Shown in pieces: positions 1 to 5,103 of a stretch of 5,204 nt of DNA. Below the pieces are notes generated by a model. The model searched no databases, was not told the origin of the DNA, and saw nothing but the letters and a program-made list of their open reading frames with translations. The position numbers and the translations under genes were made by a program. Positions within the stretch are counted from its first letter, which is position 1, and each line of letters starts with the position of its first letter. Source of the DNA: an uncultured Ruminococcus sp. (GTDB lineage: Bacteria > Bacillota > Clostridia > Oscillospirales > Ruminococcaceae); contig ONNL01000208.1 of the NCBI GenBank assembly GCA_900319195.1, positions 1 through 5,204 of the forward strand, given 5' to 3'.

Positions 1-492
1 AGTCTCAACATGACCGCAGTCCTTGCAGGTACGTGAGTGAGTACCGTTGCCGTTGTCCGACCATTCGCCGTATGTACAGCTTGCAGTTTCGACGTGACCG
101 CAGTCCTTGCAGGTACGTGAGTGAGTACCGTTGCCGTTGTCAGACCACTCGCCGTAGTTATGTGCTGAGGTCAGAGTGCCGCCGCATACTTCACAAGTGC
201 AGGAATGCGTACCGTTGCCGTTGTCCGTGTATTCACCGAATGTGCAGTTTTCAGTCTCAACGTCGCAGCAGATCGCGCATTGACCCGAGTGAGTACCGTC
301 GTTGTTGGAAGTCCACGCGGTAATGCTGTGAGCCTCCGACTCCTCCGAGCCGCAGATGCCGCAGAAGCGCGAATGTGTACCGTCGGCATTGGCAGTCCGG
401 TCGCCGTATTCGTGAGTGCCTGTGACCGTATATCCACAGACTGAGCATATCTCCGAGTGAGTACCGTCGCCGTTATCTGTCCACTCGCCGAA
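1..492 (-). repeat. Tandem 84-bp coding repeat (28-residue Cys/His modules), five full units plus 72 bp of a sixth
   Basis: Units occupy 409-492, 325-408, 241-324, 157-240, 73-156 and 1-72 (cut by the edge), with no insertion or deletion between them. The protein unit reads roughly YGEWSDNGNGTHSRTCKDCG followed by eight less conserved residues. Unit positions 12 (His), 16 and 19 (Cys) are invariant, and position 27 is His or Cys in every full unit. The two left-most copies differ at only 5 of 72 bases. The spacing of ligands suggests small metal-binding or disulfide-stabilised modules; that role is inferred, not shown. Similar NGTHS..C..CG repeats are familiar to me from secreted proteins of related Firmicutes. 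Confidence 0.9.
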
Positions 493-2460
493 GGAGTGAC
501 CGATAGAGCTTGCAGTTATTGTCGGAGCTATCGTGAAGCCGTTTCCGCAGTCATAGGTGTAGGTGATGGTGCTGTTTGTAGGGACGAGAGTGCCGTCCTT
601 GATGTAAGCGCCGCTCAAATCACTGAGCTTGGTCGTATCAAGTCCGAGACCTGTTATCGTGTCACAGCTTATGCTTGCGAAAGACTTTCCGAGACCGTCA
701 TCGATCAGCGTGTCAAGTGCCGTATTGGAGCTTAGGTCGGCGCTGAGTATCGGATTGTCAGATATATCGAGGATTGTGAGATACCTGAAGTTTTCGATAC
801 CCTCGAGGTTTTCGATCTCAAGACCGCTGAGGTCCATTGAAACAGCAGCGGCTATCTCAGCGTCAGAGAGGATACCGTCCTTTTTTCTGCCCGAGTCAAC
901 ATTCGTGCTCAGGTAGCTTCTGAAATTTGCGTCGGGGAAATTCTCCTCGTCGATAGTCAGACCTGTCATTGTGAAGGCCTTCAGGCAGACATTTGCAGAG
1001 AGTTCCACGCCGTTGCTCGAAGTGTAGCCGTAGGTGTCCTTCCAAGTCTGAGGAGTTCCCGACTTGCTTACGCTTGTGAAAAAGGACTGACCCGATGCGT
1101 TTGCGTTATTGTCAAACTGGAGATAAGAGCCGCCCTGCGAGAGTATGAGGACTATTGAGAAATTCGTGCCCTTTGTCACATTGACAGCGCTTTCGAGGTC
1201 AAGGATATGATAGCCTGCATAGGTGAGAGTGCCACTCTGGGTGAGGGCGAGAGTACCGCTTGTAGGCTTGCCTGCTGTTACGTTCTTGTAGACCCTTATC
1301 GTATAGGGTACAGAAGCGTCGCACGTCCTGAATGCGACTGATGTTACGGATTCATTCTTTTCAGCAGTGAAGATATTCGCGCCTGCTATGCCGTAAGATG
1401 TGCCGTAATTCAAGGTCGCAGCCGCAAAGCCGTCGTACTGATATATGTCCTGATAATCGCTGCGGTCGCCCATTTCGTATGAGACTGCATCCTGCAGCGT
1501 CGCGTCATAGTAGGAAATGTAGAAGTAGCCGTTGTCACCGTAGCTTGTGCCCCAGCTGTTCTTGCATATCCATACGCCGTTGTTTTTGGGAGTTCCGTTC
1601 GAGAAGCGTCCGTTGCTGAAATTGTCGTCCCAGCCGACTATCGTTACCGCATGGTTGGACTGCTGTGTTGAGTCCGAGCAGTAATACGAGTAATTCTCAG
1701 CATCATAGTTCACGTCGTCGTCCTGACTGTCGTCATAGTAGCCTGTCGAGACAGCGCCCGTTGTTATGAGGTGCTCCTTTATTGCGTCCCTGTCGGTTAT
1801 GTCAATCTCGTCACAAGCCTCAAGGTATGCCTCGGACTGATAGCGCAGGCTCTCGTCAAGCTTGGGCTTGCTTGCGACGCTGCCCGTAACGCTCTGTGAA
1901 ACGACACCGCTTCCTCGTGCGAGGACAGCAGCCGCTATCTCGTCGTTTCCGCCGTAGAGATAGCCGTCAGTACCGTAGTTGTTTCCGTCATGGTAAAGAG
2001 GGTCTGAGGTGTCCGTGCTGTAGCTGCAATTGCCGAACCATGCGAGGTGAGCCTCGGAGTAGTCAACAGTATCAACGTCCGCAAGTCCCTGCATTATCAT
2101 GTTCGACTCCGCGCAAGCCATAGCCGCGTGAGCCCAGCAGGTGCCTGTACTGCCCTGACTCTTTACGGAGGTGATGTAGGAAACACCGTCAACATCGCGC
2201 AGGTCAAACGAAGAGGGGAGGTCTGACGCACGTCGGAGATAATTCGGTGTCAGGTCGAAGGTCGCCCTGTTGCCATCGCCGTCAACGTAGTATTGTTCGA
2301 GCAGACCTGATTCCGAGGGATCGCCGTATTGCACGGTGTAGATCTGCGGCTCGGGTTCCGATACAGTTTCGCCTGCGGCGAATGCAGCGGAAGGAAAATA
2401 GCTGAACAGGCTCAAAACGGCAACAGAGAGGGCTGTTGCATTACAAAGGATTTTTTTCAT
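1..2460 (-). CDS. Secreted papain-like (C1A) cysteine protease with lectin-like domain, LRR module and Cys/His repeats; 3' end missing
   Basis: The frame is open for 820 codons from the ATG at 2460 to base 1, with no stop, so the C-terminus lies outside the window. Residues 1-28 look like a Sec signal peptide: MKK start, hydrophobic core, AFA before the likely cut. Residues 81-325 are a papain-type peptidase: the oxyanion Gln102 and nucleophile Cys108 lie in QGSTGTCWAHA, His270 in NHAVTIVGWDD, and Asn301 in NSWGTSYG. All catalytic residues are present, so it should be active. No long inhibitory prodomain is visible. Residues ~341-500 (starting QYDGF) match the lectin-like domain that follows clostridial C1 peptidases. 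Residues ~505-645 are an LRR module with the NFPDANFRSYL cap and end in TITYTYDCGN. From residue 657 a 28-residue Cys/His repeat runs off the edge. The family is clear; the substrate is unknown. It is likely extracellular or surface-bound, and a dockerin or anchor may follow. Confidence 0.93.
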   Translation of the reverse strand, partial: MKKILCNATALSVAVLSLFSYFPSAAFAAGETVSEPEPQIYTVQYGDPSESGLLEQYYVDGDGNRATFDLTPNYLRRASDLPSSFDLRDVDGVSYITSVKSQGSTGTCWAHAAMACAESNMIMQGLADVDTVDYSEAHLAWFGNCSYSTDTSDPLYHDGNNYGTDGYLYGGNDEIAAAVLARGSGVVSQSVTGSVASKPKLDESLRYQSEAYLEACDEIDITDRDAIKEHLITTGAVSTGYYDDSQDDDVNYDAENYSYYCSDSTQQSNHAVTIVGWDDNFSNGRFSNGTPKNNGVWICKNSWGTSYGDNGYFYISYYDATLQDAVSYEMGDRSDYQDIYQYDGFAAATLNYGTSYGIAGANIFTAEKNESVTSVAFRTCDASVPYTIRVYKNVTAGKPTSGTLALTQSGTLTYAGYHILDLESAVNVTKGTNFSIVLILSQGGSYLQFDNNANASGQSFFTSVSKSGTPQTWKDTYGYTSSNGVELSANVCLKAFTMTGLTIDEENFPDANFRSYLSTNVDSGRKKDGILSDAEIAAAVSMDLSGLEIENLEGIENFRYLTILDISDNPILSADLSSNTALDTLIDDGLGKSFASISCDTITGLGLDTTKLSDLSGAYIKDGTLVPTNSTITYTYDCGNGFTIAPTITASSIGHSFGEWTDNGDGTHSEICSVCGYTVTGTHEYGDRTANADGTHSRFCGICGSEESEAHSITAWTSNNDGTHSGQCAICCDVETENCTFGEYTDNGNGTHSCTCEVCGGTLTSAHNYGEWSDNGNGTHSRTCKDCGHVETASCTYGEWSDNGNGTHSRTCKDCGHVET

Positions 2461-2466
2461 AAACAT

Positions 2467-2472
2467 CTTCCT
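2467..2472 (-). promoter_or_regulatory. Ribosome-binding site of the protease gene
   Basis: AGGAAG lies 6 bases before the ATG at 2460. A second in-frame ATG at 2466 directly abuts this site, too close for initiation, so 2460 is the better start. It also places MKK at the beginning of the signal peptide. Confidence 0.7.
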
Positions 2473-2538
2473 ATCTTTCAGATTTTCCCCTTCTGTATCT
2501 ATTTGTGAATGTGTATAAAAATATTCCTGTTTATACAT

Positions 2539-2568
2539 ATTATATCATAAAAAAGCTATATTTTTCAA
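2539..2568 (-). promoter_or_regulatory. Predicted sigma-A-type promoter of the protease gene
   Basis: On the minus strand, TTGAAA (2568-2563) and TATAAT (2544-2539) are separated by 18 bases, with a TGA extended -10 just before TATAAT. Transcription would start near 2532, giving a leader of about 70 bases. An alternative TATAAT at 2581-2576 lacks a matching -35. Confidence 0.6.
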
Positions 2569-2572
2569 TTCG

Positions 2573-2588
2573 CATATTATACAATATG
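2573..2588. promoter_or_regulatory. Possible operator palindrome upstream of the protease promoter
   Basis: CATATT and AATATG form perfect 6-base arms around ATAC, 5 bases upstream of the protease -35 element. Such short AT-rich palindromes arise easily by chance, so a regulatory role is only a suggestion. Confidence 0.2.
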
Positions 2589-2629
2589 TCGAAACGCCGA
2601 TTGTACACTTTGATGAAAGACAGGATATA

Positions 2630-2640
2630 TACAAATTGTA
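2630..2640. promoter_or_regulatory. Possible operator palindrome TACAAATTGTA
   Basis: TACAA and TTGTA flank a single A. It lies between the two divergent promoters, 56 bases before the pta -35 element and about 60 bases upstream of the protease -35. No regulator is encoded nearby to pair with it. Confidence 0.2.
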
Positions 2641-2696
2641 ATAACACGGGTGATAAATACACAAAGCTGAAAACGGAAGAAAAAATTCCCCGCCAC

Positions 2697-2725
2697 TTGC
2701 TATTTCCTGAACTATATGATATAAT
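2697..2725 (+). promoter_or_regulatory. Predicted sigma-A-type promoter of pta
   Basis: TTGCTA (2697-2702) and TATAAT (2720-2725) are spaced by 17 bases, with a TGA extended -10. Transcription would begin near 2732, about 30 bases ahead of the start codon. The -10 lies inside a 7-base-arm palindrome (2719-2734). Confidence 0.7.
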
Positions 2726-2748
2726 GTATTATATACTTTAAAACATTT

Positions 2749-2753
2749 GGAGG
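2749..2753 (+). promoter_or_regulatory. Ribosome-binding site of pta; fixes the start codon
   Basis: GGAGG lies 8 bases before the ATG at 2762. An upstream in-frame TTG at 2747 overlaps this site and therefore cannot be the start. An ATG at 2768 would be 14 bases away, less favourable. Confidence 0.88.
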
Positions 2754-2761
2754 TTTTTACA

Positions 2762-3778
2762 ATGGGAATGTTTGATAAACTCATCGCAAATCTTAAAGCA
2801 AGCAAGAAAACTATCGTCTTTACAGAAGGCACTGACAAGCGTATACTTTCAGCTGCTGACAGACTTCTTAAGGAAGGTCTCATGGGCGTTGTCCTCTGCG
2901 GAAACGTTGACGAGGTAAAGGCTGCTGCACAGCAGAACGGCTTCAATGTTGACGGAGCTGAGATAGTTGACCCTGCTGCATATCCTGAAATGGACGCTCT
3001 CGTAGCTCAGATGGCTGAGCTCAGAAAGGGCAAGATGACAGAGGAAGAGTGCCGCGAGGCTCTCAAGAAGTCCAACTACTTCGGAACAATGCTCGTAAAG
3101 GCAGGCAAGGCTGACGCACTCCTTGGCGGAGCTACATATTCAACAGCTGACACAGTAAGACCTGCGCTCCAGATAATCAAGACAAAGAAGGGCTCTAACC
3201 TTGTAAGCTCATCGTTCATTCTCTTCAGAGAGAAGGACGGTCAGGAGGAGAAGATAGCAATGGGCGACTGCGCTATCAACCTCAGCTACAGCGACAGACT
3301 TGATAAGCAGGGCAATGTTGTCCTCACAGCTGCACAGCAGCTCGCAGAGGTAGCAGTTGAGACAGCAAAGACAGCTGATTATTTCGGTATCGACCCGAAG
3401 GTAGCAGTCCTCAGCTTCTCGACATACGGCTCAGGAAAGGGCGGCACTGTTCAGCTCAGCCACGACGCTGTTATCGAAGCTCGCAAGCTTGATCCCGAGC
3501 TCGTTATCGACGGTGAGTTCCAGTTCGACGCTGCTGTTTCACCAGAGGTAGCAAAGACAAAGTGCCCCGATTCAAAGGTTGCAGGACAGGCTAACACCTT
3601 CATCTTCCCGCTCATCGAGGCTGGAAATATCGGCTATAAGATCGCACAGAGACTCGGCGGCTTCGAGGCTTACGGTCCTATCCTTCAGGGTCTTAACGCT
3701 CCTATCAACGACCTTTCAAGAGGCTGCAACGCTGACGAGGTCTACAAAATGGCTATCATCACAGCAGGCATGGCTTGA
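2762..3778 (+). CDS. pta: Phosphate acetyltransferase
   Basis: Pta converts acetyl-CoA and phosphate to acetyl phosphate and CoA in the cytoplasm; acetate kinase then makes ATP and acetate. The 338-residue product has the usual length of the short, single-domain Pta and covers the whole PTA_PTB fold. Recognisable family segments are IVFTEGTDKRILSAA near residue 18, ALLGGATYSTADTVRPALQ near 118, SFSTYGSGKG near 215 and NDLSRGCNADEVY near the end. Ser319 and Arg320 match the Ser-Arg pair implicated in CoA binding and catalysis in the Methanosarcina enzyme. The position I align with its catalytic Asp is Glu326, next to Asp325. It has its own promoter and is closed by a terminator, so it appears monocistronic; no acetate kinase gene follows. 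A related phosphate butyryltransferase is less likely given the overall match to bacterial Pta. Confidence 0.96.
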   Translation: MGMFDKLIANLKASKKTIVFTEGTDKRILSAADRLLKEGLMGVVLCGNVDEVKAAAQQNGFNVDGAEIVDPAAYPEMDALVAQMAELRKGKMTEEECREALKKSNYFGTMLVKAGKADALLGGATYSTADTVRPALQIIKTKKGSNLVSSSFILFREKDGQEEKIAMGDCAINLSYSDRLDKQGNVVLTAAQQLAEVAVETAKTADYFGIDPKVAVLSFSTYGSGKGGTVQLSHDAVIEARKLDPELVIDGEFQFDAAVSPEVAKTKCPDSKVAGQANTFIFPLIEAGNIGYKIAQRLGGFEAYGPILQGLNAPINDLSRGCNADEVYKMAIITAGMA

Positions 3779-3816
3779 TTTTATTGACAGCCGCGCGGAA
3801 TATTCATTGAACGCAA

Positions 3817-3854
3817 AGAGGGAAGCCCTTTTTAAAGAGCTTCCCTCTGTTTTT
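3817..3854 (+). terminator. Rho-independent terminator of pta, possibly shared with the convergent dockerin gene
   Basis: A perfect 10-bp stem (AGAGGGAAGC 3817-3826 with GCTTCCCTCT 3839-3848) has a 12-base loop and is followed by G and TTTTT. It starts 39 bases after the pta stop. In the other orientation the hairpin lies just past the stop of the leftward gene at 3862, but the T tract there is weak (TTT then GCGTT), so bidirectional action is plausible rather than certain. Confidence 0.88.
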
Positions 3855-3861
3855 ATGTGTG

Positions 3862-4800
3862 CTATTTTGCCTGATTATCGGCATAGGTTTTGAGAATGAG
3901 AGCCGCGTCTGAGGAGTCCACAAGACTGTCGCTGTTGAAGTCTGCAACGGACTTGTCAAGGGCGCTTGTGCCGCCGCCCTGTACAGTCGCGTAGTCCTTG
4001 AGTATCAGTGCAGCGTCGGAGGAGTCGAGAGCATCGTCATCGTTTACGTCGCCTATAATAGTGTCGATTGCTTTAAATGTGTATCCGTAGTATTTGGCAA
4101 AGGTCTGCGCGGTCGAGTCATTATAGCCGTATATAACAGCGCTCGGGGGAGCAAGATAGCTGCCTATGACACACTCGGGGTCAAGTATCGTGATAGCCTT
4201 CAGATTCTCGCTGTTCATGAATGCTCCGATGCCTATCTCCTTTATATTTTCGGGTATCTCGACCTCCGTCAGAGATACGCAGGCTTGAAATGCCTGATCG
4301 CTGATATAGCTCAAGGAAGCGGGGATATGTACCGAGGGCAGGGAAGAGCAGCACAAGAATGCCGAATATCCTATCTCAGAGATGGAATCGGGCAAATTGA
4401 GATTTTGGAGCTTTGTGGTGTAGGCGAATGCACTTTCTCCGATGCTCGTTACACTGTTCGGTATAGTTACTGATGAGAGGCTGTCGCATTTAAGGAATGC
4501 ATCATTTCCTATACTCGTAACGCCCTCTTGTATTATCACCGACTTGATATGGGTGTTTTCGTGGAATGGTGAATGAGAAACTTCGTTGTAAGTGTAATCA
4601 GTCATTGCTCCCGTACCGCTGATAGTGAGAGTTCCCTCGCTGTCGAGAGTGTATGTCACGTTTTCACCGCAGCTGCCGCTTTCAACTATCTCCGCCGCGT
4701 TTGCAGTAACAGCCGTGCCGAGCGAAACGGGCACAGCAGGCATAGCTGCGCCGATAACAGCGCAGGCGAGTGCGCAGGTAAATATTTTTTTGAATGTCAT
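3862..4800 (-). CDS. Secreted BspA-type leucine-rich-repeat protein with C-terminal type I dockerin
   Basis: The 312-residue product starts with a signal peptide (KK, hydrophobic core, ANA-AE cut near residue 35). Residues 37-84 are the N-terminal segment typical of BspA-like proteins (GTLTISGTGAM). Five LRR_5 repeats of exactly 23 residues span 85-199, each with an I/L-P-x-S-V-T-S-I-G-x-x-A-F core, and a C-terminal cap follows to ~245 (VIYGYNDSTAQTFAKYYGY). Residues 246-312 are a dockerin with two calcium loops, D251-D262 and D287-D298, each having Asp/Asn at loop positions 1, 3, 5, 9 and 12 and Ser-Ser at 10 and 11. Dockerins bind cohesins, so the protein likely joins a cellulosome or surface scaffold; the repeats probably mediate protein or surface contacts. 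No enzymatic domain is present. It converges on pta and has its own promoter. Confidence 0.94.
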   Translation of the reverse strand: MTFKKIFTCALACAVIGAAMPAVPVSLGTAVTANAAEIVESGSCGENVTYTLDSEGTLTISGTGAMTDYTYNEVSHSPFHENTHIKSVIIQEGVTSIGNDAFLKCDSLSSVTIPNSVTSIGESAFAYTTKLQNLNLPDSISEIGYSAFLCCSSLPSVHIPASLSYISDQAFQACVSLTEVEIPENIKEIGIGAFMNSENLKAITILDPECVIGSYLAPPSAVIYGYNDSTAQTFAKYYGYTFKAIDTIIGDVNDDDALDSSDAALILKDYATVQGGGTSALDKSVADFNSDSLVDSSDAALILKTYADNQAK

Positions 4801-4808
4801 AAAAAACA

Positions 4809-4813
4809 CCTCC
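4809..4813 (-). promoter_or_regulatory. Ribosome-binding site of the dockerin gene; fixes the start codon
   Basis: GGAGG on the minus strand is 8 bases ahead of the ATG at 4800. The in-frame GTG at 4809 that would add three residues overlaps this site, so the shorter product is correct. Confidence 0.88.
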
Positions 4814-4832
4814 GAGTATTATATTTGTATAT

Positions 4833-4861
4833 ATTATACCAAATAGGCATATCACAGTCAA
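4833..4861 (-). promoter_or_regulatory. Predicted sigma-A-type promoter of the dockerin gene
   Basis: On the minus strand TTGACT (4861-4856) and TATAAT (4838-4833) are 17 bases apart, with TGG as an extended -10. The start would be near 4826, leaving a leader of about 25 bases that holds the ribosome-binding site. This is the closest to consensus of the promoters in the window. Confidence 0.75.
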
Positions 4862-4917
4862 GATATTTTGTACTTATTAAAGAAAAATTTGCATCTTGAA
4901 AAACTCGTGGAAATCAC

Positions 4918-4946
4918 TTGCAATTTCTGAAAAAACGTGCTATAAT
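4918..4946 (+). promoter_or_regulatory. Predicted promoter of the tRNA-Arg gene
   Basis: TTGCAA (4918-4923) and TATAAT (4941-4946) are spaced by 17 bases, with TGC as an extended -10. The predicted start near 4953 leaves only a few bases ahead of the mature tRNA, as is usual for single tRNA units. Confidence 0.75.
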
Positions 4947-4957
4947 ATATATGTTGT

Positions 4958-5034
4958 GTCCCGATAGCTCAGTAGGATAGAGCGGCCGCCTCCTAAGCGG
5001 CAGGTCGGAGGTTCGAATCCTCTTCGAGACGCCA
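4958..5034 (+). tRNA. tRNA-Arg, anticodon CCT (reads AGG)
   Basis: The 77-base cloverleaf has acceptor 4958-4964 with 5024-5030, D stem 4967-4970 with 4980-4983, anticodon stem 4985-4989 with 4997-5001 (GCCGC/GCGGC), anticodon CCT at 4992-4994, T stem 5007-5011 with 5019-5023 around TTCGAAT, discriminator G and an encoded CCA (5032-5034). Anticodon and T arms are sound; the T stem has one G-T pair. The acceptor stem contains one C-A mismatch at its fourth pair (4961 with 5027), which is unusual but does not obviously disable the gene. It has its own promoter and terminator. Confidence 0.95.
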
Positions 5035-5037
5035 CGT

Positions 5038-5067
5038 AAAAGTCTCTCTGAACAGAGGGACTTTTTT
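5038..5067 (+). terminator. Rho-independent terminator of the tRNA-Arg gene
   Basis: The arm 5038-5049 pairs with 5054-5065 (12 bp including one G-T pair) around a GAAC loop, ending in TTTTTT. It begins 3 bases after the tRNA CCA, so the transcript is a single-tRNA unit. Confidence 0.9.
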
Positions 5068-5068
5068 G

Positions 5069-5097
5069 TTGATTTTTTGTGCGTGGTCTGCTATAAT
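5069..5097 (+). promoter_or_regulatory. Predicted promoter with no identified gene downstream in the window
   Basis: TTGATT (5069-5074) and TATAAT (5092-5097) are exactly 17 bases apart, with TGC as an extended -10, the same form as the tRNA promoter. It follows directly on the tRNA terminator. Transcription would begin near 5104. The gene it serves is either a small RNA beginning here or a coding gene beyond the right edge. Confidence 0.6.
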
Positions 5098-5103
5098 ATT
5101 AAT

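Larger units (their letters stand above)
2461..2761. other. AT-rich divergent intergenic region between the protease gene and pta
   Basis: These 301 bases hold no supportable gene. They contain a leftward promoter (2539-2568), a rightward promoter (2697-2725), both ribosome-binding sites, and three short palindromes (2573-2588, 2630-2640, 2719-2734). A stretch open from a GTG at 2505 to 2741 has no ribosome-binding site, overlaps both promoters and encodes a low-complexity Lys/Tyr/Ile-rich peptide, so it is not called. The predicted untranslated leaders are about 70 bases for the protease and about 30 for pta. Confidence 0.75.

Noticed and set aside
33..444. Arg/Cys-rich or Val/Ala-rich open frames on the plus strand and other minus frames over the repeat array
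   Set aside because: They are shadows of the 84-bp repeat. The frame from 2460 has a start, ribosome-binding site, signal peptide and recognisable domains that continue through this region.
1..492. CRISPR array
   Set aside because: The units are contiguous with an 84-base period and in a coding frame; there are no unique spacers between short identical repeats.
2505..2741. 78-codon open frame upstream of pta
   Set aside because: It has a GTG start without a ribosome-binding site, low-complexity composition, and overlap with both divergent promoters.
2545..2946. Minus-strand open frame overlapping the start of pta
   Set aside because: It is antisense to the well-supported pta coding sequence, has no ribosome-binding site or recognisable domain, and covers the promoter region.
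3579..3893. Plus-strand open frame overlapping the end of pta
   Set aside because: It is out of frame within pta and reads through the terminator hairpin; no family is recognisable.
4818..4823. Second minus-strand TATAAT upstream of the dockerin gene
   Set aside because: It lies only a few bases from the ribosome-binding site, so a transcript starting from it would lose that site; the element at 4833-4838 has a good -35.
4285..4899. Plus-strand open frames opposite the dockerin gene
   Set aside because: They are antisense shadows; the minus-strand reading gives a signal peptide, five regular repeats and a complete dockerin.
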